DNA of 64,000 bases from Beta vulgaris subsp. vulgaris (GCF_026745355.1 NC_079208.1:14833917-14897916); one strand, 5' to 3'; numbered from the stretch's first letter, positions 1 to 11,156 are shown. The notes: generated from the sequence alone by a model not told the origin. Translations and numbers: made by a program.

Positions 1-983
1 CTTTTTTATCAGATCGAATTTAAAGCTTCCTGGCCTCAAGCCTATGATGAAGGCGTCAAAGGCCACACCGGCATTGAGATCTTGAATCTGCAATGCCTCC
101 ATATTGAATCTCTTAACAAAACTACTCAAAGCTTCCTTCGTTCCTTGGATGATCTTACCCAAGTGCATGCTTGTTTTTTGTTCTTGTCGATTTGCCACAA
201 GTGACTAGTGAAAAGATAGCTAAGTTCTGTGAAATTATTCACTGAGTTAGGGGGAGATTATTAAATCATTTTTGAGCCAGGTGCACACCTTTTAGAGTGA
301 CTGGGAAATTCTTACACCACGTGGCATCATTTACTGCCTGAATATACATTTGATGCTTGTATGCAGACAAGTGATCGTCCGGATCGGGGTGGTTCCATCA
401 AAGGGATATATTGTAGGAAGCCTAACCTTTGGAAAAGGGGGTGCATCCATAATTCTGGCCGAAAATGGAGTCGGCCAGTTAATCCGGAGAGCTCTCCGCA
501 GTTCCTCAATGGGTATGTGCTCCCTACGATATTCCTTTAGTATTGGATTAGCGGAGGTGTTTGCGAGCCCCGGTCGCCTATAAACCATTAGTTGTAACAC
601 TGTCTTCTCCTGTCTTGGCTGAACAACAAAGGGTCCCAGACTTCTTCCCTTAGTCTTGGACGGTAGCCTCAACGGAGTATTCTTAGATAGAGGGGTGGAT
701 CCTGTGGCCCAACTACTGCAAAGCTGCAGCCTTCTTTGCCTCCAGATACTCTCGAAGATCTGTTTCCATCCTATGCCCACGTGGATGAATGTTATCTTGA
801 GTTCGGACCACCAACTTCCAGTCCATCTTCCTTCGCTGCTCACTAACTTCTGGCTATTTTCCTTTGGTGAGCCTCTTAGATAGCTCCTGACGAGCATGCC
901 AACTTGGACGACCCTCCTGAGAATGCCCTCTTAGAGGGTTGACAACAGCTGGATACGGGTTTACTTGAAAAAATAACATATTA
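1..983 (-). pseudogene. Ty3/gypsy gag fragment, core part
   Basis: Read on the - strand this is the middle and C-terminal part of a gypsy capsid (gag) protein. At about 380-430 the peptide KVRLPTIYPFDGTT is followed in a shifted frame by DDHLSAYKHQMYIQ, the usual opening of the Retrotrans_gag domain. Toward position 1 come WCKNFPVTLKG, QKWFNNLP-like and related gag peptides. The frame is broken several times, so it cannot encode a working protein. The N-terminal part lies at 5392-5747, separated by the CACTA transposon at 984-5388. No PBS or LTR of this element is visible, and the rest of it would lie left of the window. Family assignment is fairly sure; the gypsy lineage is not resolved. Confidence 0.75.
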
Positions 984-1736
984 CACTACTACAAAAGCCA
1001 TACATTCGAGATGCTTTATCCTCGACGCGTGGATATAGGCGTTGGGGGGTTTGCAAATTCCCGCCTATCCTCTATGCTTAAAAGCGTCGTCAAGATGCTT
1101 CATTGCTTTTAGGCGTCGTTCAGGACACGTGCAGTTCACGTGTTATGTTAAATAGTGCTTCACCTTCTAGGAACGCTATACAAGAAGTCAAGAACGAAAC
1201 CGCCTAACTTCCCACTTCAGTACTCCACGCACACACGAACCCTAATTCTTCACAATTCAATCTCAGTCTCAAATCTAGCCTAATTCACTCTCCAGTTCGT
1301 GCGCCGCAGGTATGTCTCCGATTCTTACCGTTTTTTTTTTTTTTTCATTTCTTCGATTTCTTCATTAAATTGTTCATCTTCAACCTCCTATCAGTCTTAA
1401 AGCAATTGCGAAGATTTTCGCGAAATTGAAATATTTGACAACGAATTTCTGGAAATTTCAATTCAAGTCGTCAGCAGGTTTGTCTCGAATGATTGCCTTT
1501 TTTCTGCAATTCTGTAACATTCTCATCCGATTTTCTAATTTCCATAAAAATTCTGCAATTTGACATCGAATTTTCTTGAAATTTCCATGCAGTATTTAAC
1601 ATAGTCGAGCGAGTGATTTCTTGTTTCCATATATAAGTATCTAATTTAATCTGTTTTTACACTAATGCTTTTGGTAGCTTTCTTTTACTCAGTAACTACT
1701 ATAATGAGATCATCTCTCATATCTTTTCTCTGGCAG

Positions 1737-1901
1737 ATGTTGATGAGTGTGCTGGGCCAAACAACCCTTGCTCTCATACATGTACCAACTCCCCTGGTGG
1801 TTACAAGTGCTCTTGCCCAAAAGGACATCATGGCAACAGTCTGAAAAATGGCACCCATTGTTCTAGTGATCATTCAGAGTTCGTAACAAGGTTCAGTTTA
1901 G
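1737..1901 (+). pseudogene. Captured wall-associated kinase (WAK) EGF_CA exon
   Basis: This 165-bp block has an AG acceptor just before it (1735-1736) and a GT donor at 1902. With the last G of the previous codon it reads [18 protein letters not shown], then a [10 protein letters not shown] stretch and finally FVTRFSLG. That is the calcium-binding EGF module (DVDEC, six-cysteine pattern) which forms exon 2 of plant WAK and WAK-like receptor kinases. The intron phases (1 at both sides) are also those of WAK genes. The frame is open throughout. The GUB_WAK and kinase exons are not found nearby, so this is a fragment carried inside the CACTA transposon rather than a receptor gene. Whether it is transcribed or spliced cannot be told here. 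Confidence 0.85.
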
Positions 1902-3740
1902 GTAATTACCACCTGAAAATTCTCTTATTTCTATAGATAGTAGTTATATTTAGATGTAGTAAAGTGCTTGGTAATAGAGTAATTGTAGCTAGAAGGTAAA
2001 CTTGTTAAATGTGAGTTTTTCTTTCTTTAACTAAGCTCAACTCTTATTTCGTTTCTAACCAACTAGTAACAAAACTTTAGCTAATGCCCACTATAGACAA
2101 TAAGTATTCACTAAAGTTTTTTATATTCTATGAGTTATATTTAGAATGGTATGTCCAAGTTAAACTAAGGACAAAATGGAAATTATGTGTAATAAGTGTT
2201 AAGAGTTTACGAAGCAATATTTTAGGAAATAGAATCAGTTAACTAGATAGTAGAAATATAAAGTATTTGCTGCATAAGGATGGGATTAGGCCTGCTAAAA
2301 GTGTCACTATTTCTTTTGGAAGATTAATGTGGTGAGCAGCTGTTATAGATCCTAATCTGCCAAAGAGCTGTGTATTCTGCATCCTTCTTCAACAAACCCG
2401 GATAATCTCAACAGCATCACAGTAAAAATGTACAATAATGAATTAGTGTTTATCAAGCCTAAAATCAGTGTTCATAACCCAGATATATGTATGAATCACT
2501 TGCTTAAAAACCCAACAACTTAATTTAGCTATATACAATTATATATTTATTAATGTGCTATAGATGCATCTAGAAAAATTTGCATCTGCTGTTTTCTTTT
2601 GAATAATCAGCAGTTGGTTTTGACTTGGCTGTCTATTTTTTGTACTTAAATAAGCATAAAGTAATTTCCTGGATGATCTCAAAATCTTAGCAATTTTTAT
2701 GTTCATATGGCATCTATGCTTATTCTAATATACCCTTGTACAACGATGAACAGCTTAAATTTAGACATACATTCTATTTTTGCTGCCCTATACAAAAACC
2801 ACCCAGAACAATGATGCAAACACAACCCACCTCGGGTTTGAATTATCAAGTACACTGTTCTGGTGAAGTTTTCACATCATTTAATCGAGACACCTACTTT
2901 ACCTGTCCCTTATAAAGTGCCTTCTAATTATTTAACCTAACATCACAGAGATGCTGGCAGAAACTTTATGTCGTGGTTCATTGAGTTCAATGAACATAAC
3001 ATTATATGTATGCGAAGCTAGATATGAGCTGTTATTCTCGCGGTCAGTTTCTGTTGCAATTCTCTTTTTTTATTCAGTTAATTTCCGTCCATTATGCATA
3101 TCAGTTTTCAGTATTGTTGATGAGATTGTTTCGACGAATTTCAAAGAATGGTATTGATGATTATTTTCTAGCTAGTCATTGCATTATGATTTACAATAGG
3201 GCCAGTTTTTGGAAACTGTTGATTCTGCAATTTGAATCTTTTTTGAAAAGTTTATATTTGTGCCGAGGTTTATTATCTTGTATTGCATTTTATTTCAATA
3301 GAACTACTCGGACAGGTTGCTTTAAGTCTCAAATCTAGAATGAGGGCAAAAAAGTGCCTGGTACAGGTGTTTGATGTTTCTGAGAAGTTTTTGCAGCTAT
3401 TAGTCTTTAAAATAGATTTAGGCTCTCAAGTGCTTATGACCACAGGTCAGGACCAGCTAATTTTGATCCTGATATTGATAAGACAGTGTTTATTAGAACC
3501 ATTGAGCACGGATGAAAGAATATCACAACATAATCTATTGTAGTAGTCTGAAGATTTTGATCGTTAGGTCAGCCATTTACATCATTAGGGAGCTGTAATA
3601 GATTGATTGTGGGCTTGGGTGATTAATGAATGGGCAGTTAGCTTCTCATGTTATTTTAGCTCCTTTGTCTAACATATGGGGAGAATATATGAGATAACAT
3701 GATATTACTTGGTTTGGTTTGAGGATGCTATGTGTTTTTT

Positions 3741-4432
3741 TTCTCTTCATTGCTCCTATGGTAATGTCTACTGTGCTTTTACTGATCATCATGATTAGGA
3801 GTGACTGTACAAACTATTCTTGCTAAGAGTGACTGTACAAGACACAATCAAGGTATAATTCTTGGAATGATGTGATTAGCTTATAATTTAATGCATTCTC
3901 TTCTCTGAACTCTCTTTCTAATTGTATAATTCTTGGTATGCTGTGATAGAATTATGGTTTATTGCTTTTTCTTCTCCGGAATTGTGATTTGGTATTAGGA
4001 ATGTTGTAAATTTCTGTTATTGTTTGGCTTGTGTTCATTTTCCTTTCTCATATTTTATGGGTATCTTTTGATAATCATCTTTCATTTTCAGAATTCACTT
4101 GGGATGATGTAAAGGTTGATAAACACAGAGAAAATTACTTGGGTCATAGTGTCAAGGCTCCTGTTGGGAGATGGTGGAAAGGTATTTAAATTTCTTTCAC
4201 GTCTCGATTTTGATGGTTATGGCATTACTCATCAGAGGCAGAAGATGTCTGGTACTCATGAAACTGGAGAAAGGAGGGGTGATTTGGCTGAATACTTTCT
4301 TTCTGTGATAGTTTAGGTGTTTCTAATTAGCTTTAATGGTTTCCTTTGGAAATATGTTGATTATAGTCTTTTCTCTTCATTGCTCCTATGGTAATGTCTA
4401 CTGTGCTTTTACTGATCATCATGATTAGGAGT
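3741..4432. repeat. 62-bp direct repeat inside CACTA 1
   Basis: A 62-bp block starting TTCTCTTCATTGCTCC and ending ATCATGATTAGGAGT occurs at 3741-3802 and again at 4371-4432 with no difference that I can see. A shorter, weaker repeat (ATTCTTGGAATG / ATTCTTGGTATG) lies at about 3857 and 3927. The copies bracket the MMTAG2-like exon, so they may mark a segmental duplication within the captured gene piece. Confidence 0.8.
4092..4181 (+). pseudogene. Captured exon of an MMTAG2-like (multiple myeloma tumor-associated) protein
   Basis: A 90-bp open block with acceptor AG at 4090-4091 and donor GT at 4182 reads [17 protein letters not shown], then [13 protein letters not shown]. This matches the conserved N-terminal signature of the eukaryotic MMTAG2 family (QFxWxDVKxDKxRENYLGxSxxAPVGRWQKG). 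The function of that family is poorly defined. The usual Q of RWQKG is W here. The block is 90 nt long and phase 1 at both sides. Upstream and downstream exons of the gene are not recognisable, so this is a second host fragment inside CACTA 1. The phase matches that of the WAK exon, so direct splicing of the two would keep both frames open. Confidence 0.8.
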
Positions 4433-5391
4433 AATTCTAATACATGGAATGTTGATTGCTGTTTATTGAATTATTGCTATGATTATCTTTCTTAACATAA
4501 TGAAATTTCGTTCGTTTTAAAAAGTTTCATGCGTGCTGGTGCATAATTGTAGCCATTTTTCTTAGCTTGCTAATCTAAACTTTTATATATATTTTACTGA
4601 TTATATTTTTTTGTCTTTTTTATCTCCTTTTGAAGGTACTCGAAAATAATGAAGGTGCAACAGATCAAGAACGGATGGCTTCAAAGTAGCTAACCATCCG
4701 TCATCTATTTTGCTAGCGCGCTAGATCTTATTAGTTAGCTTATTTTCAAGGTTATTTCACTTTGGAATTTTTATTAATTAGACTTAACTACGACATACAA
4801 TTTGCAATTATGTTTATAAAAAATACATATATGGCTAGGATTTTGGTGAATATGCAATATTTGTAGGGATTTTAATTATCTTAGTATATATTTATAATAT
4901 ATTGATCAAAGTTTTTTTTTATACCTTAGTGTGTGTATATATATATTATATTATTACTGTATTATTATATATAATTATTTGTTAATTAATTAATTATGAA
5001 AAACGTATCAAAAGAGTCCATACAAAATCTAGACGCTTTTCCTTGTCAAAAACTTATGACAAATATAAGAATAATTTTCCAGCCAAATTTCTCTCAACAC
5101 TAAAAAGCGTCGTGACTAATTGTAGTCGACTAAAAGCATCTCGAATTAGGACACTTTAAAGCGTTTATAAATTAATTGATGGCACCCCCACTAACCAATG
5201 TGGCGACGCCTATATAGGTAAGGGGGACGTTGTACAGCGTTGCCAATGGCGACGCTTTTTGGAGACGCGAATTGCCGACTGATTCTGCTCGACGCTTTTT
5301 GGCAGCGTCGAGAGCAAATTTCGCGACACTTTTATGCGTCGCCAATTGGGCCAAAAAGCGTCTTCACAACACTCCTTTTCTAGTAGTGTTA

Positions 5392-5747
5392 CTCTTGATC
5401 TGCTCCTGGACAACCTCAACCATCTTAGTCTGAAATTGGTGCAAGACGTTTTCTAGAGGGGCAGATGTCACCGGACGCTCAAGATTCTCCTGAATGACAG
5501 GCTCTCGACTACGTCTAGGAAGATTGACAATAGCCGGAGGCCTAACCCTTCCTCGCGGTGGCCTTTCGTCATCCACTGTATCCTCTTCTCGAACCTCAAA
5601 GCTTCTATTTCTAGCTACATTGGATGAGTGACAATCAATCATTGTTGCGTCTCCCCACAGATGAGGCCAACTGTTACGTAGTTCTTTACTCGTAAATATA
5701 CTAATATTCCACAATAGGTTCCAAAACCTGAAGGACACCTTGTGCAT
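5392..5747 (-). pseudogene. Ty3/gypsy gag fragment, N-terminal part
   Basis: On the - strand an open frame runs from about 5747 to the CACTA border. It contains NSWPHLWGDAT, an acidic and proline-rich stretch (VREEDTVDDERPPRGRVRPP) and LHQFQTKMVEVVQEQIKSN. It then continues across the CACTA insertion into the gag residues encoded at 983 and below. The true gag start is uncertain. Homology to gag is convincing only from about 5690 downward, and the stretch next to it looks like a different sequence. It lacks a 5' UTR, PBS or LTR, so it is a truncated relic. Confidence 0.65.
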
Positions 5748-5870
5748 TTTTTAAACTGCAAGGGCTCCAGATATATTTTTTTAAATGGAGAGTGTGCTCG
5801 TTGTATTTCATATAAAAATTTAGAGGTACCTGCTGAAAAATATGTAAACATTATATATGTTCAACTTTAA
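5718..5870 (+). other. Short unrecognised open frame after an acceptor-like AG
   Basis: After TAG at 5715-5717 a 50-codon frame is open to a TAA at 5868-5870. It has normal protein-like composition (VPKPEGHLVHFLNCKG..., then YIFLNGECARC, then NLEVPAEKYV). It overlaps the doubtful start of the gag relic on the other strand. I do not recognise it. It could be a terminal exon of a decayed gene, or chance. Confidence 0.2.
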
Positions 5871-6579
5871 TTTTTTTTCCATGTTATTGGTTTTTATGGT
5901 GCCTAACTTTAATGTTAAAAAGAAACAGGATTATTTTGTAACCGAGGAAGAACTATATAGCATAAAACTGGATTTGTTATAGAAAATTCTAATGTATCTT
6001 TTGACCATAATTCGTCTTTTGTTGAAAGGTCAGATTTAAGAGTCAGCTTTCAATTTGATCACCGTTACTTGTCGCTTGTATGCTGTCTACATTATAAGGT
6101 GCAGAATTATTGCCTTTGTAGTCTGCGAGATAAAGAAAGACATACAATCAATTTTATGTTAGTAGATTAAAGGTCGTTAGATAAAGCAACTAATAATGCA
6201 ACTTTGAGCTTATCTTACAGAAAGAAGAAGCCATAACCTAACATGTTTAATTGACCGACCTCAGCCGTGGACAATTTTTTTTTTTGACATGATATAAATC
6301 AAGAACTCAATGATGGAAAAGTCGTTCATCTCTCCTCACTCCACACCCCTCCCTATGTAACAACACCCTAATCTAAGGCTGCCATCCACATTTTTAGTGA
6401 TAATACTTTACTGTTTTTAAAACTTTTACGGTGACATAAATAATGTAATAATTGGATATTATTGATAAGGTATGACACATTTAATTGCTGCATTAATTTT
6501 TGCTATCGAAAAAGTATCTTGTTTCCAAATATTTAAAAGATAATATATCCTTATTTTTATTGGAGGTTTTTTCCTCATC
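5871..6579. other. AT-rich intergenic DNA
   Basis: I see no coding frame, terminal repeat or RNA gene in this stretch. Confidence 0.5.
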
Positions 6580-6702
6580 TATTTTTTTTATTCATATAAG
6601 CCACGAACACTGTACAAAGTACAAATAAGGGGAGGGGGGATTCGAACCTGTGAGCTATCGTTCACAACACCTCAATCTTAATCACTAGGCCAAGACATCC
6701 TT
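6580..6702 (-). mobile_element. tRNA-derived SINE
   Basis: On the - strand a Pol III A box (TGGCCTAGTGATTAAG, complement of 6677-6692) is followed by a consensus B box (GGTTCGAATCC, complement of 6638-6648). A short body then ends in an A-rich tail (ATAAAAAAAATAG, near 6580-6592). The spacing and composition fit plant tRNA-related SINEs. It is not a tRNA gene, because the cloverleaf stems do not form. Confidence 0.7.
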
Positions 6703-6785
6703 GGTTAATTGCGTAGTATAGGGTTTGATCCCGAGACCTCAACTACATATACTAAAGTCTTAACCACTAGGCTAAGTTGTATTTA
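6703..6785 (-). mobile_element. Second tRNA-like SINE head, truncated
   Basis: Directly next to the SINE at 6580-6702 a second tRNA-like head reads on the - strand. It has an A box TAGCCTAGTGGTTAAG (complement of 6759-6774) and a degenerate B box GGGATCAAACCC (complement of 6721-6732). Its 3' body is missing, apparently cut off by the neighbouring SINE. Confidence 0.5.
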
Positions 6786-7109
6786 GTAAATTATTTCCTC
6801 GTCTATATTTGTTAGTTTTGTCGATTCTCATAGAAGTCTAATTAACATCTCCAATAATTAGATGGTGGGTGATAGTGGTTAACTAGTTTGTTATTCCTTT
6901 CGTGATGCTTATCAAGTATTCGTCAAAAGTTCGACAAAAAAAAGGTAAAAGTTGTGATCATACCGTCCAACAAAGGACGAGCTCAATATTCTATTATATA
7001 AAAGAAAATGAAACCTTTGCATATATCATTTTTATTTATAGGTTTTCATATAAGCAGTCCTTAGGATTGCATATAAGCAGTGATGGACCCAACTTGGTAT
7101 ATGGGGATA

Positions 7110-7540
7110 CTAGCATTTTTTGCACGCGATGCGTGCTTGAATTTTTTTAAGACAAATGCTCGATTTTTTTCGACGTATGTAAAAGACTAAATTTGAACAT
7201 TAGACTTACAAAGTAAAACTGTTTTTAGTTACAAAATTTAATTGGTTTAGTCTCTGTCACTTAAGTCTCTCACCAGTCTTTTATGAACAAAATAGAAATT
7301 GTATTGAATTTATCTATGATTTCTAATGATTTTTTGTGATTTTCTCAATTCTATGAGTGATTTGTAAAGTGTCCTGATATAAGTGATTTTTGAGTGATGT
7401 TGAAATTTGATTTCCGATGGCTTTGTTAGAACCCCCATTTTAATATTGACATTCCTTTTGTAATTTAGAAAGGAAAGGAGGGTAATATAGGCATTTAAAA
7501 GAGGACACCATTGCTCCCCCCTTCCCTTATGTAATAGAGA
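7110..7540 (-). mobile_element. Non-autonomous Helitron A
   Basis: On the - strand it starts TCTCTATTACATAAGG and ends with a perfect 6-bp-stem hairpin, GCACGC-ATC-GCGTGC, followed by AAAAAATG-CTAG. It sits between host A and T, as Helitrons do, with no target duplication. At 431 bp it has no Rep or helicase frame. The same ends recur in several copies up to 15.8 kb. Confidence 0.75.
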
Positions 7541-8732
7541 TAGTTGTATTCCCATTTCAAAAAAAGATAAATCAACTTTTAAAATAAAAATAAAAATACT
7601 GACTACAAGTTCTGTTGTGCTTGAAGCTTAAAGAAAATCACCACAGCTAGAAAGAGAATCCAACAAAGCATCTGCTAGTCTGTTGTTTGTCGGACTCCTG
7701 TGCGAGACATTTATTATACGACACTGTCGCCTCTCTGCTGGCCCAATTTAATATAGACGTTGCAATTTTCTTAACATTATTAATATTTCACAAATATAAT
7801 TTAGAAAAGATACTAAGAAATACCCAAATTCATAGCTTTTCATTCTCTATAAGTAGACATCCACTTTCCAATACTTTATTTACATTTTTAGTTTTCTCTC
7901 TACTTCCTAATTTCATTCCTTTTTTCAAATAATTTTGATTTTAAAGATGTAAAAATATTGCGAAGGAGAGAAAAAGCAAAAGAGAAGAGTATGAACCTTT
8001 TTTTGGGTTACGAAGAAGGATATTCTAATGAGTATGACTTATGTTTTATATGAGTGAAATGAAATATGAAAATTGATTCATTTTTATCAATTCAATCAGG
8101 AAGCGACTAACTAAATTCATTTACTTTTGAGTTTTGACCATATGTATGTGTTTCTTTATTGGGTTATATGACTACATATATTGGATATTCAATTGTAAAA
8201 CCTATGTATTGAACTATTTTGCGAAACTTTCCCCCCTACTTTATCTTCATTATACGTCCATACCTCCAAATTTAAATTTTTGGATCCATCACAGCATATA
8301 TAAGTATTAATTAAATTCCTAGGAGGTTCTACTTCTCAAAAAATAGAGGAAATAACTTACATAAGGGACCTAGGTAAGTGGAATTCCCGTAGGAATTTTC
8401 ATTTCCCATGAATATCCAAATAATGTTTAGCAATTTCTAGGAAATATAATTACATGGAAAAATAAAGTTTCAAGGATCTTGCACTCCCTACATTTAACCT
8501 AATAATCACTTAGTTTAGGAAATTATGACATAATCATGCATCAATTGATGTAATAATACTTATTTATTATTTAATATTTTCATTTTGATCTTCTTATATA
8601 TGCAACCATAAGGACAACATATATTAGCATTAAAATAACAAAAATAATTAGGTGATTCCACAAACGCACTAAATAATTATGTTTCTTTTTTTAAATTTAT
8701 AAGTTAACATCTCATATAAATGTGTCTTTATG
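7541..8732. other. AT-rich intergenic DNA
   Basis: No supported gene or element boundary. Only short random frames occur. Confidence 0.4.
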
Positions 8733-8860
8733 AATCAAGATTGACCTAGTTGGTTGAAGGCCCTAATTCTACCCTTGTGACAAGGGTTCGATTCTTGCCC
8801 TTTATAAAGTAGAATCCCCCATTCTTATTGTGCAAGAAATTTCATCTTACTTTAAAAAAA
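8733..8860 (+). mobile_element. tRNA-derived SINE
   Basis: A box TGACCTAGTTGGTTGAAGG at 8742-8760 and B box GGGTTCGATTCTTGCCC at 8784-8800 lead into a short body ending in TTAAAAAAA at 8852-8860. The tail abuts the 3' end of Helitron B. No clear target duplication was found. Confidence 0.65.
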
Positions 8861-8862
8861 TA

Positions 8863-10562
8863 CTAGCATTTTCTGCACTCTATGTGTGCGGTTACATTTT
8901 AGGCATAATTATTGCCCGATATTAAAAGAAATGAAATATAAAATTATGAAAGTACGTATCTATGTTCACCTTCATTTGGTGAGTAAAAAGTATTTAAATA
9001 CTTACAAATAGTATCACTAGTGGAAAAAAAACCTTATATGTCACATTAACAAATGCGATTTTAGTAAAACCGCATCCGAAAATCAACATAAAAAATAAGA
9101 GGAAAAGCTGGGAGGACAATCTGATGCGGTCCACTGGTGAACCGCATCAGATTACAAAATCTGATGCGGTTTTGGTGCACTGCATCAGATTTTCCTATTT
9201 TTTTAAAATCTCGCGTAGCCCATAGTCTTGGCATGCTTGGCCCATATTCTCGCGTAACCCATCTGAGACAAGTGGATCGCATAACCCTCTCCAACTCTCC
9301 CTCCCTTTCATAACGCTCTCCCTCTCTCTCCCTCTCATAACCCTCTCTCTCTCTCACAAACCCTAATTAAAACGGCGCCCTCTCTATCACAAACCCTAAA
9401 ACTCCTCTTCCTCTCCTCTCCTCACTGTCTCACAAACAACCACCGTCGCTCTCCCGGTTTTCATCATCGCTCTCACTGCACCGTCGCTCTCACTATCTTC
9501 CCTCCTCCCTCTCAAACCATGCACGAGTCTTCACGAAGCCAAATCGAAGACGAAACGAGGATGAATCGAAGATGAAGATGAATCGAGGACGAAGACGAAT
9601 TTCGAAAGGTTGAATCGAAGACGAAGACGAATTTCGAAAGGTTGAACGAAGACAAAGACGAATTTCGAAAGGTTTTTATTGTTTTTGTCGTTTTTCATTT
9701 CTTAGATCTGAGTTTTGTTATTATTTTTTTCTTTTCTTTAGTTTTTTTGTAATTTTCGTTCTGTAATTTACATTTTTTTTTCTTTTCATTAGTTTTTTTT
9801 TTTTAATTTGGTTTATTTTCTGTAATTTATATTTTTAGCTAAATCAAGTTCGGTTTTTTGTAATTTTCGTTCAATTTATGTAAATTATGTTTTTTAGTTA
9901 GATTTAGTTTTTTTAAATTTTCGTTCATTTTCATATGTATTGTTATTGTATATATATGAATATATATATATATGCTTGTGTATCAAAGCATCAAAATTTT
10001 GCGTTTTCAACATTTTCGTACAAAAAAACATGCTTTGTTGTTGTACACCTGCAATGCAAAGCAGGTTTTTTTTAAAATTCCTTCAGCCCAAAATCTGATG
10101 CGGTCATGGACAAAACCGCATCAGGTAGTGGGAATCTGATGCGGTCATGAACTGCATCAGATTATTTTCTTAATCTGCTGCGGGTCCATCTTATGCGGAT
10201 CAAAACCGCATCTGTAAGCCCGATTTTGACCGCATCGGATGGACTTTTTTCCACTAGTGTATCTAAAAATATTTTATAGTCGGCAAGTGATGAAATTGCA
10301 TATCCAAGTAATGAAGAAACTGAATTTTTTTGGAGTTTGTATTTGTGATTAATTTTGTATTATATGAGTTGTCTTTTTAATGAGAATACCATTTTTTTTT
10401 TGTAAGTTCTTGATTATGAATTTTTTTAGTTGATGGGATCTAAATTTAATTTGATTGAATCTTTTTTATTGGCAAGTTTATGTGTGTCATGGTTTTATGT
10501 TGTGAAGGGTGAATATGTAAATTCAAAGGGGGACACCATTACTCGCCTTGATTTATATAATA
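8863..10562 (-). mobile_element. Helitron B, degenerate, interrupted by CACTA 2
   Basis: The - strand 3' end is visible as a decayed hairpin plus CTAG at 8863-8866. On the + strand this reads CTAGCATTTTCTGCACTCTATGTGTGC. The 5' end is inferred from GGGGACACCATTACTCGCC...TTATATAATA at 10530-10562, which resembles the 5' ends of its relatives but lacks the final GAGA. The CACTA element at 9015-10259 lies inside it. The 3' end is likely; the 5' limit is a guess. Confidence 0.45.
9015..10259. mobile_element. CACTA transposon 2, 1.2 kb, non-autonomous
   Basis: Ends are CACTAGTGGAAAAAAAACC and its near-perfect inverse GGACTTTTTTCCACTAGTG, flanked by TAT (9012-9014 and 10260-10262). Subterminal copies of CTGATGCGGT and GCATCAGAT in both orientations lie at 9120-9190 and 10090-10240. 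The middle contains CT-rich leader-like sequence and three tandem copies of a GACGAATTTCGAAAGG unit (9590-9670). No transposase frame is present. Confidence 0.9.
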
Positions 10563-11156
10563 CTAGAATTTTTTTTCACGCGATGCGTGCTTGAATTTTT
10601 TCTAAACAGAAACTCGATTTTCTTCGGCGTAAGAGTCAAATTTTGAACATTAGACATACGAAGTATAATTGTTTTTTAGTTGCGAAATTTGATTGGTTTA
10701 GTTTATGTCACTTAATTGTCTCACCATTCTTTTTGTTATTTTTTTTTTTTAAATTTTCAAAGTTAAATTCTATGAACAAAATAGAAATTTTATTGAATCT
10801 ATTTATGATTTCTAAATTATAATTTTTTAGTTGATTTTTGATTTAAGTATAGTACTTCATAAATCGTAAGGAAAGTGGACACTTTGATTTCAAGTCAATT
10901 TTTTCATAGGTTGTAGTTTGTAAGTGAATTTTTAAGTTTTTATAAAGTTTCCTCATTTTAGTGATTTGCATAACGTGAATTATGCAATTTTATGATTTTA
11001 GTTGACTTGTGAGTGATTGTTATAATTATATTTTTGGTATTTTTGTTTGAAGCCCCCTTTGATTTGTAAGTGAATTTGTAATTTAGAATGGGAAGGGGGT
11101 AACATAGTCTCTTCATTCGGGGACACCATAGCTCCCCTTCCCTTATATAATAGAGA
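10563..11156 (-). mobile_element. Non-autonomous Helitron C1
   Basis: The 3' end is at 10563 (CTAG with a hairpin reduced to TCACGC-GAT-GCGTGC on the + strand). The 5' end is TCTCTATTATATAAGGG at 11156 on the - strand. It is inserted between A and T, is 594 bp long and has no protein-coding capacity. Confidence 0.7.

Larger units (their letters stand above)
984..5388. mobile_element. CACTA (En/Spm-type) transposon 1, non-autonomous, carrying host exons
   Basis: The element begins CACTACTACAAAAGCC and ends with the complement of CACTACTAGAAAAGGAG. It is flanked by a perfect 3-bp target duplication, TTA at 981-983 and 5389-5391. Removing it rejoins the gypsy gag frame (VVQEQIKSN followed by the next gag residues), which confirms both borders. 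Both ends are rich in subterminal GCGTCG/CGACGC and AAGCGTC motifs (1020-1110 and 5100-5365), as expected of CACTA transposase-binding regions. No TnpA or TnpD-like frame is seen in 4.4 kb, so it is non-autonomous. The interior holds a CT-rich leader ending in a good splice donor (CAG|GTATGT at 1309/1310), a wall-associated kinase exon, an MMTAG2-like exon and intron-like AT-rich DNA. About 1905-3740 holds nothing else I recognise. Confidence 0.9.

Noticed and set aside
1738..1901. A complete wall-associated kinase gene
   Set aside because: Only the EGF exon is recognisable. No GUB_WAK, transmembrane or kinase sequence occurs nearby, and it lies within a transposon.
6580..6785. tRNA genes on the - strand
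   Set aside because: A and B boxes are present but acceptor and anticodon stems do not form, and one unit has an A tail. They fit SINEs.
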